From positions 19,247,001 through 19,311,000 of the forward strand of contig JASUAD010000006.1 in assembly GCA_037013555.1 (NCBI GenBank): 64,000 bases of DNA, read 5' to 3'. This DNA comes from Sextonia rubra. Lineage: Eukaryota > Streptophyta > Magnoliopsida > Laurales > Lauraceae. The first letter of the stretch is position 1, and each line of letters opens with the position of its first letter. The notes beneath the pieces are model-generated. The model did no database searches, was not told where the DNA came from, and saw only the letters and a program-made list of their open reading frames with translations. Of this stretch, positions 1-12,075 are shown piece by piece. Made by a program: the position numbers and the translations under genes.

Positions 1-2814
1 TTTGGCATCCTTAACTTGGGGTGATGTGGCACATTATGATTGGAAGCCTCGCATTTTATTTCTTAATTATTTTTTACCCTCCCATCAATTCATTAGTCCT
101 ATGTAGATTTTTACAAAAATAAAAAAATAAAAAAAAGTCCTCCATAAAATGATTGCAATTGCTAGTGTAAGATTGTATGTAGGACTGTCAAAGGGTCAAA
201 CCAGGATGGCCATAGTCTTCCCTTAGCCTGCCTTCACATGCATAGACCAAGCCATTGGTGGACTAAAGCCCTTAGCCTGCCTAGCCTTTTATCCTATTTA
301 TTTGTTTATGGGGTAGAGTAAAATAGAGTCAAGTTAAATATTTTAAATTCAAAAAAAATTAAATTTCCCCCCTTCTTTTTCAAAAAAAGTCAAAAAAGCA
401 CATACGAAATTACATAAAACATCTACTTTAATATAAAAAGTCAAAAAGATTCCTTATCAAATAACTAAAAACAGAAAGTCATTATAATCCAATCATATTT
501 TATTCTTTCTTAATTTTGAGTTTATTCTAGAGTAACCCAGTCATATAAAAAGTAGATTTTTTTTAATTTAGTTGGTTTTTTCATTTTTTTTAAAAAAGGG
601 AGAAACTTGGTTTTTTTCAAAAAAAGAGGAAATTTTAAATTTCAAATATTTAACTTGATGCTACTTTACTCTATCCCATAAACAAATAGGCAAAATTTTC
701 TTGTTGGAGTATATATACTATTTCACAAATAGTAAACATTTGACCAAAATCTTATACATTAATGGTACATACCATGGAAATTCTAACTGCTCGGCATCTA
801 AAGAATTTGGATGCCCAAAGATTTTCCCCTGGATATTCTTAAGTGGTGCCCCATTTAAAAATTGAAATAGATCAAGTATACTGCTTAGCAGGACATACCC
901 ACATAGATGGCTATGGGTTGAGTTACCTTGTCAAACTTGGATCACCCTTCAAAATTCACATGAAGATTTTGCATCCATCTCTAAAATCCATATGAAAATT
1001 CTTGAATATTTGCCCTCCAAACTCACATGAAAGTCTTAGATTTACCCATAAAAACCAACCACCTATTTGGATTCCTTTCAAAAGAAATTTCTAGGCCGGC
1101 CACTGTTGTGCAGTGTGCATTAGGGGGTTGGATTTGAGAGAGAATCAAAATGGGCAACCACGTACGTTTAGTTTGAAGACAGAAGATCACATTCTATTTT
1201 AAAATGCAAGGACACTTGTTATGCCTTTATTATGCTGATGCTGTTAACTGGAGTCGAAAAATTACAGCGCATCTGACATTCAAATATGATGTCCAAAACT
1301 GGCGTTCTCTTCACTAGCTAACAAATGAGGAATGGCAAATAGTTACGGTCCCACTGAATTTAGGATCAAAGTGACTGTTTGAACAACATTTCGAACTTGG
1401 GTCACTTTCTCGAACAAACTAAACTGCCCACTGATTTTCAACAAGATATCCAACTTTGGTCAATTTCTCAAACAAATTAAGGTGACGTTTGGCATCTTGG
1501 TTTTTCAGTATAGCTATCTGAAATCCGATTGATGGAGACATTTTCTAAAAATAGAGCCTTTAGGAATGTATTCTACTTTGTTTCTGGTATCCCACCTATA
1601 GGGATTGGGACCACCCCTTTCAAAGAAGGTAATAGACCTGGAGAGGTGGTGGAGGTAATAAGTCTACTTGTCTATTTCAGCCCCTGTAATATATACTTTT
1701 GTGGGTCCCATCTCTGACATCTCCAGCACAAACCACTCTCACCCACACAATTTCACTCCAGTCAGCAAGGGTGCCTCGGTCACTCCGGTCATCATAAAAA
1801 AGACGAAACACCAAAAAGAGTATTCATATCATGTGATCGACAGCGGCTGATCTTACGGCAGTGATGGTCCCCATTTTGATTTATGGGGGTAAAATTTAGC
1901 CATTCCGCCCCCATGTCAGCAGGTCATGGCATGGCCCGGCACAGTAAACAGGGCGGCCTCGCAGGCAAGGCACTTACAAAGTCCCCGTTTTCATATTTTT
2001 AGTTAGTATATTTTTTTTCCTTTTTTTAGTGTAAATATTAAAAATATAGTCTTTTACTTTATTTTTTTTATTATCTATAAAAATTGTACATGTTTTGAAA
2101 GTAATCTTATTAAAAGATCTTCAAGTAAAGGACAGTGGAGTAGATCAAGTTTAACAAAATTACTTAAATTTGTGTTTCTTATTCTTCTTTGCATGAATCT
2201 TTTAAATTCTTTTAACTAAAAACTCTAAAAATATGAAAGTACAAAACATCAAAAAAGTCGTAGTCGAGGACGGCTTGAGCCGTGCCATGCCGTGCCAAAG
2301 AGCCATGTTGGGCCAAGCCAGCAATCAAAACGGAACAACACTGCACATTTGACACCGCTACCCAGCCACATGAGACAGAAAGAAGGGCAATATTCTCCAA
2401 AGAGATACTACATATTGTGATTACGGAGTTGAGCTTGTACGACACTTTGAGATGCATTGCAAGCTTTGTGGGTAGGATAGAAGGAAAGCTCTATTTAACA
2501 CCTTCTTGGTTTCCCCAATTTCTAACAAAATATTGATAATGCCAGTTTGACTATAGATTTTTTTTTTTTTTACTTTTTTGCGCTAGCTAGATCCCATGAT
2601 TTCATAGGATCCAAGTGTAATAAGTAAAAAACATTATCAAATTCTTTTCATTCATATTCCCTTTTCACCTCTTTCCATTTTTTTCTTTATAGAACCAAGA
2701 AAGAGGCATCTTCTCTCCCCCACCTTGCAGCCCTCTTGTCACATTCTCCACATTGCCTTTCTCCTTTTTTTTTTCTTTTTTTTAATTCTTCTCTTCTTTT
2801 CTCTTTTCACAATT
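1..2814. other. Gene-free AT-rich intergenic DNA
   Basis: No reading frame here resembles a protein I recognise. The stretch is AT-rich with many A and T runs. It contains one MITE-like inverted repeat (293-690, listed separately). GC-richer patches near 1,860-1,975 and 2,265-2,330 carry words such as GGCATGGCCCGGC and GCCGTGCCATGCCGTGCC, probably old repeat fragments. A T-rich run at about 2,765-2,800 precedes the tandem array. Confidence 0.6.
293..690. mobile_element. MITE-like element with ~95-bp imperfect inverted arms
   Basis: The left arm (about 293-395, beginning CCTATTTATTTGTTTATGGG) is the imperfect reverse complement of the right arm (about 598-690, ending CCCATAAACAAATAGG). The match runs through GTAGAGTAAA, AAGTTAAATATTT and a CTTTTTCAAAAAAA-type segment. 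There is no coding capacity. Length (about 400 bp), AT-richness and terminal inversion fit a non-autonomous DNA transposon. I see no convincing target duplication, so the superfamily is not assigned. Confidence 0.5.
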
Positions 2815-2939
2815 GGCAACTGGATGTGTAAATGGTGCTTAGGTGTGTATTTGCTTTTCACAAATGTCATCTCCCGTATTCTCTACAAAATGAATTTGCT
2901 TGCTAATTGCATAAATTGGATGTTGCAGAAACAGATAAA
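2815..2939. repeat. Left-hand unit of a degenerate tandem array
   Basis: This segment (start GGCAACTGGATGTGTAAATG) is one partial unit of the repeat that continues at 10,198-12,240. Shared words in order are a GATGTG/TAAAT start, CAAATGTCAT, CTCTACAAAA, TTGCTTGCTAATTG and GATGTTGCAGAAAC. Its last 60 bases are repeated without change at 10,197-10,256, on the other side of the En/Spm-like insertion. Confidence 0.55.
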
Positions 2940-3128
2940 AATACATATAGTGACAAAAATACATATTTAGAGCAACTATTTTAGCCGTAGTATACTTTTC
3001 GCCACTAAAAATACATATTTAGTGACAAAAAATGTAATATAGTGGCCATATTTTGTTACAATTCATATGTAGTAGTTAAGATTCACCACTACTTCCATGG
3101 CATGAAATTTTGGCACCATGGGATTTTG

Positions 3129-3470
3129 TGTTGGGTTATGTCTTGTATTCCGGTTTAGCCGGATCGGTCGTCTGGGTTAGCCAGAACCGAGGCTCAGGGT
3201 TAGGGGTATTTTAGTCATTGTGTATGGGTTTTCTTGGTGGCCAAGAAAGCAGGAACTATATATATTGATGTATTGTAACCCTAGATCCTGAGGGGATTGA
3301 GATGGGATCATAGTAGATGAGTTCTCTCCTCCCGTGGACGTAGGCAAGTTGCCGAACCACGTAAAACTGCTGTGTCATGTGTGTGATTGCTTGATGGTGT
3401 GATTGCTTTGCGTAGATCGTGGTAGATCCGTTGATCGCGGGTTGTTTCCGTTGCGCCGCTTTTCCCAACA
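3129..3470 (+). repeat. 5' LTR of the copia-derived element
   Basis: 342 bp, starting TGTTGGG and ending CCCAACA. It differs from the 3' LTR at only four positions that I count, all transitions. It contains a TATATATTGATG promoter-like segment at about 3,257. Confidence 0.92.
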
Positions 3471-3472
3471 AG

Positions 3473-3484
3473 TGGTATCAGAGC
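3473..3484 (+). other. Primer-binding site (initiator Met tRNA type)
   Basis: TGGTATCAGAGC two bases after the 5' LTR is the standard minus-strand primer site of plant copia and related elements. Confidence 0.9.
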
Positions 3485-5866
3485 TTTGGTGGAGATCGCT
3501 CGGGTTTTGCGATTGACGGATCGTGTCGGTCGTGCGTGGCAGATCGAAGGAAGGAGATGAGGTTCCAGGTCGATTTGCTGCAGAAACTGAAAAGAGGGCA
3601 GACAGTTGCACGTAGAAGGAGATCGGATCTGGTTCGTTTTTCACTGGGCTTAGAGAAGACCGAGATTTCGTTTCTTGGAACGGAGAAGATCGAAGGGTTC
3701 TCGGCTAGTTTTGGGCTGCCGGTTGTTGAGGAAGAAGATCGAAGGGTCCGGCGTCAATTGTCATCGGATGCACTTCCCCTCGCCGGTCGCTGCTCGCCTG
3801 CTGGTTGCCGGTTTGCTTCGTCTGTGGTGCTCCGACTGCCACCGCCATCACCTACTTCGGTCGCTGCAAGACGTTGGAATCGCCGCCCGCTTGCGTCGGT
3901 GACGGACTTCCCGCTGCCCCTATTCGGGTCGCCGACGATATCCGGTGCCACGCCGGACACAGGAAGCCGAGAAGGAAGAACATGGCGTTATTGGGTTCTG
4001 TTTCAGAACCTAGATCGGTTGAGGAAGACGAATAGTTGGGCCAGGTCGGGTCGGTCCAGGTCGGTTCGGACCTGGCCCGTGCGGCAGCAGACCAAAACAG
4101 TTTCAGACCCAGGTTCTGGTTGGGTCAGGTTCGGTCCCGAACCCGGTTCGCCAGAGAAGCCCAGCAGAGAAAGCAGTTCAGTTCCGTTTCGGGTCAGGTG
4201 AACCTGACCCGGGTCCGTTTCAGAAGCCCAGTTTGCCAGCAGCCGTGACGTCAGCAGTGACGTCAGCACGGTCAATAGGCAGGTTTGACCAGATTCAACG
4301 GCTGAAATTGTTTCTGCGATATCTTGATCGTCCGATGTCCGATCGGAGATCCGTTTGCGCCTACGGACTCATTGTGAGGAGATCTACGCGTTTGTGGAAG
4401 AAAATGGGCTGGTCAACGGTCAACATGGATGTTTGACCAAATGGAGTGTAGAGAATTAATTCTGCGATATCGAAGCCATCCGGAGTCGGATTTCAGATCC
4501 GTTTCTTCCAGCGTGCTCACAGTGACGAGATCTACGAGGTTGATAAAAGATATTGGCAGTTTGATGGGCAGAAAATTAGGGGATTAAAGAAACTGACAGA
4601 TTCACGATGATAGCAATGGATTCAAGCATCACGGGCCAGATTGAAGTGTTTGATGGAGAAACGACTTCAGAGATTGGCAGGATAGAGTGTTAGACTCCAT
4701 GACACAGCAATGATTGAAAAGTGTTACTTGATGTCAAGAATGGTAGATTGCTCCAGAACTTTGATGGAAAGCTTAGATCCGCATCGAAGGGATCAGGAAG
4801 GAGCGACATGCCAAAGTGGAAGAAAAAGCAAAAGGAATCAGAATCAGAAGGAGGTAGTGTGCAACAAAGCTCGGATTCGGTTGACAGGGAATCAGTTTTG
4901 GTCGCTACAGGTATGGATCCGGTTGTTGATTCATGGTATAGGGATTCAGATTCTTCCTATCATGTGATTAAGTAGAGATTGGTTTGACGCAAATAACTAT
5001 CATGGTTGATGGATTTGTTCTTATGGGGGAGAATGCAACTGATGAGCATTTGAGATAAGAACGGTAGAAATCCAGATGTATAATGATGTTATTCAAACCC
5101 TAACGGTTGTGATATATGTTCCGGGATTACGAAGAATTGGATTTCTTTGTGTGCCTTATACTTCAAAGGCTGCAAGTGCATTGTAGCGGGTGGAGATACG
5201 AAGGTGGAAAAGGGAACATTGGTCATCATGGAGGGTGAGATGGTCAGAAATCTCTACAGGTTGATAGGGTATGCTTTTTCAGGTGGAGCAGTGAAGGAGA
5301 CATAAAATAACAAGGGAGGAAATCTGTGGTTCAGGTAGAGTTAGATGCGACGGATCATTGGAAGATGGATTGATGGATCTTCAATGATATCATCTAGTGG
5401 AAATCCAGGAAGCCCTGAACAGAGATGATTTTCTCGGGAAAAGGTAGTTTTGTTCAGGTCGGAGTAAGCCGGTTTAAGCATCGGGTCATACTTAACCCGC
5501 ATGTACTGTGCCCAACCCACCCGAACAGGCTAGAACAGGACAGTTGCAGATTTGACGGAAAGAACACCGGGATGGAGACAGAAGGAAGGATTCACAAGGT
5601 ACCAGTGAGATCCAGATTCGGGGAGGTCTTCAGTTTTGTCTTGACGGAAGTTAGGTTCATTGTGTTGCAAGGATGCATGCATGTGGCAACAAATGGAGAG
5701 CGCTTCGAAGGTTCAAGACGGTGGTGTTAAGGTCAAAGGAGGCAACTGTGGCCACGCTAGGTCGTAGCGTGTGCGGAGACGTACCCTTCAACGAGGTGCG
5801 TGAAGACATTACCAGGTATCTCAAGGTGGCTCTGAGGATTTGCGGAATCCAAGCCAAGGTGGAGAT

Positions 5867-6208
5867 TGTTGGGTTATGTCTTGTATTCCGATTTAGCCGG
5901 ATCGGTCGTCTGGGTTAGCCAGAACCGAGGCTCAGGGTTAGGGGTATTTTAGTCATTGTGTATGGGTTTTCTTGGTGGCCAAGAAAGCGGGAACTATATA
6001 TATTGATGTATTGTAACCCTAGATCCTGAGGGGATTGAGATGGGATCATAGTAGATGAGTTCTCTCCTCCCGTGGACGTAGGCAAGTTGCCGAACCACGT
6101 AAAACTGCTGTGTCATGTGTGTGATTGCTTGATGGTGTGATTGCTTTGCGTAGATCGTGGTAGATTCGTTGATCGCGGGTTGTTTCCGTTGCGCCGCTTT
6201 TCCCAATA
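5867..6208 (+). repeat. 3' LTR of the copia-derived element
   Basis: 342 bp, starting TGTTGGG and ending CCCAATA. The terminal CA has become TA. It is preceded by the purine tract AAGGTGGAGA and followed by the target duplication TTTTG. Confidence 0.92.
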
Positions 6209-6756
6209 TTTTGGAGGGAGAGAGATATAGTGGTGTTTTTTATTTTTCTGCCGCTAATGCTTTATTGTTTTAGTGGCAACTTTTTAGTGTCATCGCTAAT
6301 AACTTATATATCTTACATTTAGCCGCAGTTTATTTTTTTTCACTATATGTGTGCATTTTGTGGCAACTTTATATTGCCACTAAAGATATACCTCAGGAAA
6401 GTTGATTTTTAATGGCAACAGGTTTTGCTACAACTTAATTGTCATCACTAAAACTTCACCTTTAGTGGCGAAATATAATGTTGACACTAAAGGTATCATA
6501 GTGGTCACATTTGGTGGCAACTTATATGTAGCAGGTAAATGTTACTTTTGAGGTAAAGAGATTTAGTAGCAATGTGCAATTGTTTGCCACTAATTATCCA
6601 AGGTTTTGTGGCAATATTTAATTTTCGTGGCTAATTGCCTTAAGTATCTTATATTTAGCTACAGTAATTTTTTTGTCACTTTATGTGCCACATTTTGTGG
6701 CGACTTTTGTATTATTGCTAAAGACATGCCACAAAAAGTTTGGCTTTCAGTGGTGA

Positions 6757-7374
6757 TAGGTTTAGTCACAATTTCATTTTTGCCACTAAAATTCATGTTA
6801 AGTGAAAAAGGTAATGATTTTAAAGGCATTATAGTGGCTATATTTAGTAGCAACTCATCTGGAAAGAAAGAGATTTAATTGCAATTTTTAACTTCTTTTT
6901 ATCACTGATTGGTAGGGTTGCTCATGGATTAGGCTAGCTCTAGCCCAAACCGGGCCTAACACAACTTGAGTTGGGCTAGGCTATTGGTTTAAGTTTTCAG
7001 GCTAGACTCGAGTGTTTTATTTTGGCTAGATTTATAACTAGGCCAGGTTTGACTTAGCTATAAATATAGGTTTAGTCAAAATTTCATCTTTGCCACTAAA
7101 ATTCATGTAAAGTGAAAAAAGTAATGATTCTAAAGGCGTTATAGTGGCTATATTTAGTAGCAACTCATTTGGAAAGAAAGAGATTTAATCGCAATTTTTA
7201 ACTTTTTTTTATCACTGATTGGTAGGGGTGCTCATAGATTGGACTAGCTTTAGCCCAAACCGGGCCTAACATAGCTTGAGTTGAGCCTAAGCCATTGGTT
7301 TAAGTTCTCAGGCTAGACTTGAGTGTTTTATTTTGGTCAGATTTATAACTAGGCCGGGTTGAGCCCAATTTTTG
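6757..7374 (+). repeat. 320-bp tandem duplication inside the En/Spm-like element
   Basis: The segment from 6,757 (TAGGTTTAGTCACAATTTC) recurs from 7,077 (TAGGTTTAGTCAAAATTTC) with scattered substitutions. Both units include GCCACTAAAATTCATG, a TAGTAGCAACTCAT word and a GCCCAAACCGGGCCTAAC segment. The spacing is 320 bp. Confidence 0.8.
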
Positions 7375-7659
7375 GCTCGACCAAATTAGAAAAAATTTGA
7401 TAAAGAAGTTTAGAGTTGTGGATTTGATCCCAAGTACATTTACATGTATATATACTACTAAGTCAATTGATACACATTTGTAATTATGAAATCTTGCTCT
7501 CATTATTTGTTATATATTAAAATAGGTTTGGGCTTGGGCTTTCAAAGTTCTAGATCATGTAATAATCTTTTTCTGATTTAATACGTATGCTTGATGTGTA
7601 TGTATATGCCTATTGAATAATAATTTAATGTAAAGTATTGCAGATAGATCATAGACATG

Positions 7660-9340
7660 GCCAGTAGAGGCCGAGATAGTAGCAGACAAGGAGGAGCTTC
7701 TGTAGGCCATCCCTTACAGTTAAGACAACCTACATTAGAGACAGAACCCTCGGAATGCACACAGGTTGAGGCATTTGTTTGAGATAAGATTGTCGTTAGT
7801 AGTACCCGTATGTTAAGTACCACTTAAAATTATTATGCATGTGCTTTTTATGGTTTATGCAACAATATATAAATTTATTAATGGAATATAATAATTTTAA
7901 TTGTATTTTGATTGAATAGGACCATGTACATCCAGGAAGAAAGGATAAAAAAAAAACCAAGGGCATTACACTCACAAAAAGGAGGCGTGAAGGGGAAAAG
8001 CTAGTGGTAGATATTCCACCAGACTTGATGCGAGCTGTACGAAACAATACTCAAGTGCTAATCACTGAATTGGGTATTATTATAAGATAAATAGCCCCAC
8101 TTCAGTTTTCCAAATGGATGGCAATTCCAGACGTGGCTTGCTACGAAAGTAAGTCATTTAAACTAGATGTGGCTTGCTATGAAAGTAAGTCATTTAAACT
8201 AGAAAGGTCGTGTGTTAAATTGTAATATTATAGTTACATTTGATATTACTACATTGCATATATATTTACTAGTATGCTCATATAATATTATGTAGCAAAT
8301 ATTTTCTCTCCAAGAGGAACCTTATATTCAGGAAGCTATACATCAGCAGCTAAATCGCCAATATGGGGACTATCGGCATAGGTTGCATAAGGATCATTAT
8401 TCTAAGTATGAAACAGATGGCATAAGACTAGAGAATCCTCCCTCGGGTGTAAGCCAAGATGTCTAGGTTGATCTTGTTAGGTATTTTGGATCTGAAGAAT
8501 TTAAGGTATGCATGTTAATTTCATGCTTATGTCATTTACCTCTTTGAATTTATCATTTATACTTATGTTACTTATAATTTATGGTTCTTAAATACAGAAA
8601 ATGAGCAATAGAAATAAGGAGAACTAGACAAAGCAGAAAATCTGCCATATTGTTGAGACGAAGGCTTTTGCTCGAATTAGCTATGATAGTTTAAACACGG
8701 ATATTGTTTACAACAATTTATTATTAAATTTATATTATATGTGTTAACTTGTGTAATGACAGCGTAATCCTGAGATGGGGAACAAGCCCTCCCAGACTAA
8801 TTTATGGTTCACCACTCGATTTAACCTGACAAAAATGCTTGGGTGGATCCAACTTCGCAGAAAGTCTATGTAACTTAGTGTTTCCTTCTCTTTTTTCGAT
8901 TAATTTTATTATATTATGTATATTACCAAATTGATAAATGATTATAATTGGTTTTCGAATATAGGCGGAGCTTCAGAGGCTAGAGTGTTAGCCATTAGAG
9001 GAGGGTGGTGCTCCCATGACTGAGGATCAGACATTTGAGGCAATGCTTGGACCAGAGCGATCAGGATATATACGTGGTCATAGGGCTAGTCCAAAGCCCA
9101 AGACATCTATAGTTGAAAAACAGATTCGTGTGTGGCTAGAAAGTGAGAATGAGGAGCTCATGAAGTAAATTGAGGAGGACAGGAGGCAAGTTGAGGAAGA
9201 TAGGAGGCGACTAGAGTCCCAGGAGTCCCAAATAGCTTTACAGAATCAACATATGCATGATGAGGTGCAAGCTGTGCTCAAGTCTCAATTCGTCAGCCTC
9301 CTCCAACAGTTCAAAGAGTCAGGGCAAATTCTGATATAAT
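7660..9340 (+). pseudogene. Decayed En/Spm-associated transposase-family gene
   Basis: Several exon-like blocks on the plus strand encode pieces typical of the plant transposase family found in En/Spm-type elements. A start-like ATGGCCAGTAGAGGCCGAG lies at 7,658. A basic block near 7,925-8,090 reads VDIPPDLMRAVRNN then LGIIIR. A block at about 8,300-8,510 contains YGDYRHRLHKDHYSKY. Another near 8,760-8,875 has NPEMGNKPSQTNLWFTTRF. A final block at about 8,964-9,340 contains MTEDQTFEAMLG and a C-terminal coiled-coil-like EEDRRQVEEDRRRLESQE. The frame is broken by stops at about 8,466, 8,625, 8,988 and 9,165, so it cannot make a full protein. It lies centrally in the element between two GCCACTAAA-rich arrays. 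Exact exon borders were not resolved, and the family assignment is from pattern recognition alone. Confidence 0.65.
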
Positions 9341-10907
9341 GCATAACTACTGAACAGCTTGATGATCATGACTTTTTTTAATTTTATATGAGCTTTTATT
9401 TCTTTATGTAATGTTCAAATACTTTTGGAACTTAATGCTTTTAAATTTAAATTTATGTTTCAATACCTGTTCGTAATGAAAATTTTTATTTTCTTACCTT
9501 ATATTAGTAAGTTCATGAGAAGCAAATAAATGAAAAGGAAAAAAATTAATAAATTAATAAATTAATATTATTTTTTTATTTTTAATTTTAAATTTTAGCA
9601 GCAATAACAAGTCGCAAGTAAAACTCTTACATGTAATATTTTTACTAACGACTTGTGGTTGCTGCTAATAGTTTAACTTTTAGCTGCGACTACAAGTCAC
9701 CACTAAAATTACCAATAAAACTGCTATATTTTAATACTTTTAGCAGGGATTTATATTTGTCGCTAAAGGTTTAGTATTTAGTAGCATAAAAAAGTTGTCA
9801 CTAAAACTACTAAGTCAAATACTTTTAATGATAATTTATAGTCGCAGCTAAAAGTTATACATTTAACCACAACTAAAAGTTGCCACAAAACTCCAATTCC
9901 ATATGCTTATGATGATTTTTTAATGGCAACTTTATACTAGTAGCTACAATTATTTTTAAAATTAGCTACCATAAATCTTGTGACTAAATAATAGACTTTT
10001 AGTGGCAATTTTCTTTTTGTGGCAAAAAGTTTAATTTTTAGCCCCGACGTTGTAAGATTGTAGCTAAAATAATTAGTAACACCACTTTTAACGATAGCGT
10101 AGCGGCGATAGAAATGTTGCCATTGAAACTTTTAGTGGCGACTTTGTTACTTTTAGCAGCAAAATATACAGCAACTAAATGTCAACTTTTTTGTTGTCTC
10201 TACAAAATGAATTTGCTTGCTAATTGCATAAATTGGATGTTGCAGAAACAGATAAATTCCAAAATATCATGGGAACAATTTATATCACAGAAACTAATAA
10301 ACCTAATGATATTATGGGATTGTTCATGGCTTTAATGTAGCAACTTAGGGTGAAAATTTTTTAAATGATAGAACCTAAGAAATGTAATTAGATGTGTAAT
10401 TACTTTCCATAAAATGTCATTACATGAGCTCTACAAAACGGATTTGTGTTCTAATTGTAGAGAGCGGATGTTACAAAAACTGAAAAATCCAATGATGTCA
10501 GCGAAATAGTATATGTCACAAAAATTGATAAATCCCACAATATTAGAGGACTATCCTGTGATATCACATGACTTTTATGTAGTATCTTATGGTTTTTTTT
10601 TTTTTGAATGATAGGACTTGAGAAATGGTTGTCACATGTGTATTTACTTTATGTCATTTTTGCCTTCTGTAAAGTAGATGTTACAAAAATTGATAAATCT
10701 CATAATATCATAGGAACAATGTATATTATATGAATCTGATATGATGGAACTGTCCCATGATACCATTTCTTTTATGTATTACCTTATGGTAAATTTTATT
10801 AGATGCTAGAACCTAAGAAATAATGGTCATATGTGTGTTTATTTTTCAGAAAATGTCATTTTTCGTGTCCTACAAACACTAATTTACTTGCTTGTTGTAT
10901 AAGGCCT

Positions 10908-12075
10908 TGTTCCCTAATTATGTTATTAAATGTTAATTAATCATGTTTATCTATTAATTGGCTAGTTTTCCATGTTAGATTAGTGGTTAGATAGTTTTGG
11001 ACTTAGTTGGAGACCTAGAAGGCTCTTTCTGTAATATATAGCAGATGTGAGGGCTTATTTGCAATTTTAGGAGCTTTGAGGTTTTGGGCTCACCTTTTAG
11101 GGGTAGTTGTGTTGTGGCACTTTCATTTTACCCTTTTGATGGACTAAAAATCCTTATAAAGCCTATTTGCTTGATGATTTAGAGCCAATGACTTACTTGT
11201 AAATCCTCAAAACTCACTAGCTCATATCCATTTATTTCATTTTGTTTCTTAAAGCTTTCTTTTCTCTCCGTCTCTTCTTCATCTCCCTTGTGTACAAGAA
11301 ACGAGAGACATTTCATCAAATTTAAAGGCAGGGGTGGCCAATTCAAGCTTCCTACTCCAATATTGATCATTACCTTCTTCAACTAGATCTCCTTTCCCTC
11401 TTTAATTCTCTTGATTTGATTTCTTTTTGTGGGAAACTCTCTTTCCAAACCTTTCATTTTGCCTAATTATAGGATATATTTGTCAGTATCTTGGCATGTA
11501 AAACCTTTTATGGCGTTAGATTTGTGGAATTCTTTGGAAATAGCTAGACGTCTTGTGAGATCTTGAGGGGTTTCAACCTAGATCTAACTTAAAGCAAGCA
11601 AGCATTTATAATTATATAATATGCATGTTAGTTTTCATTGAATTGATAATGGATCTATTCTAGATTACACTAATTCAAGCTCTTGTTGTGTTATTTGGTA
11701 ATTACATATTAATTGAATTAGTTGGTGGCTAATATGATAGCATTAGGCATTGCATGTGATGGATTAGACCCTTATTTTATTCTCAAAATAATGAAATTCT
11801 GTAGGCTAATATGATGTAATATTTTGGATGCAAGATATCATTGCTTATACAATCTTCCAGTGAAATATAATATGGATAAATAGGATGAGGAATTATACTT
11901 TTCCTCACAAGTGGACTCCTGGGGGATGTAAGTATAGGGTGAACTGTTATCTTTGGTGGACCCCGGCACTATTCCTACACTAAAATTTGGAGTGATTTAT
12001 GGAGATCCAGTTTGTGGGGGTTGGGAGTGGGGGGGTGGGGGTTGGGGTGTGGGGTGGGGTGGTGGTGGGGTTGAC
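10908..12075. mobile_element. Unclassified ~1.17-kb insertion in the tandem array
   Basis: The array unit stops after TTGCTTGTTGTATAA at about 10,907 and resumes with GGTTGCAGAAATTC at about 12,076. The sequence between shows no coding frame I recognise. It ends in a G-rich block (12,013-12,070). No terminal repeats or target duplication were found, so the insertion type is unknown. Confidence 0.4.
12013..12070 (+). repeat. G-rich tract with G-quadruplex potential
   Basis: Runs of three or more G recur at short spacing (GTGGGGGTTGGGAGTGGGGG and following), giving well over four G-runs in under 60 bases on the plus strand. Confidence 0.7.

Larger units (their letters stand above)
3129..6208 (+). 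mobile_element. Non-autonomous Ty1/copia-derived LTR retrotransposon
   Basis: A complete but deleted element: 342-bp LTRs (3,129-3,470 and 5,867-6,208) flanked by a 5-bp target duplication TTTTG (3,124-3,128 and 6,209-6,213). A primer-binding site, TGGTATCAGAGC (3,473-3,484), is the initiator-Met tRNA type. A purine tract, AAGGTGGAGA, lies just before the 3' LTR. The 2.4-kb interior keeps only scraps of a copia polyprotein. The clearest is 34 codons at 5,201-5,305 matching the gag-pre-integrase segment (KVEKGTLVIMEGEMVRNLY). A frameshifted scrap near 5,115 reads YVPGLRR. Integrase, reverse transcriptase and RNase H are absent. The 3,480-4,300 part is GC-rich leader-like sequence, and its open frames look incidental. 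The element lies inside the En/Spm-like element, so it is the younger insertion. Confidence 0.88.
2940..10196 (+). mobile_element. En/Spm (CACTA)-like transposon remnant
   Basis: Both outer regions (2,940-3,120 plus 6,214-7,220 on the left; 9,590-10,190 on the right) are packed with variants of TAGTGGCAAC / GCCACTAAAA, in direct and inverted orientation. This is the subterminal-array style of CACTA elements. The centre carries a decayed gene of the plant En/Spm-associated transposase family (about 7,660-9,340, sense strand). The right tip read inward (GACAACAAAAAA) is close to a CACTACAAAAA-type terminus; the left tip is not clear. The element is interrupted by a copia derivative at 3,129-6,208 and carries a 320-bp internal tandem duplication. 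It is flanked by a perfect 60-bp direct repeat, not the usual 3-bp target duplication. Without the copia insertion it would be about 4.2 kb. Assignment to En/Spm is inferred from the array style and the coding remnant. Confidence 0.6.

Noticed and set aside
2881..2890. CTCTACAAAA as the left CACTA terminus
   Set aside because: It resembles CACTACAAAA, but the same word is part of every unit of the surrounding tandem array, including units with no transposon beside them.
3419..4201. 260-codon open frame in GC-rich DNA
   Set aside because: It starts inside the 5' LTR and lies within the interior of a non-autonomous copia element. It has no recognisable domain, and several other frames are open in the same GC-rich block.
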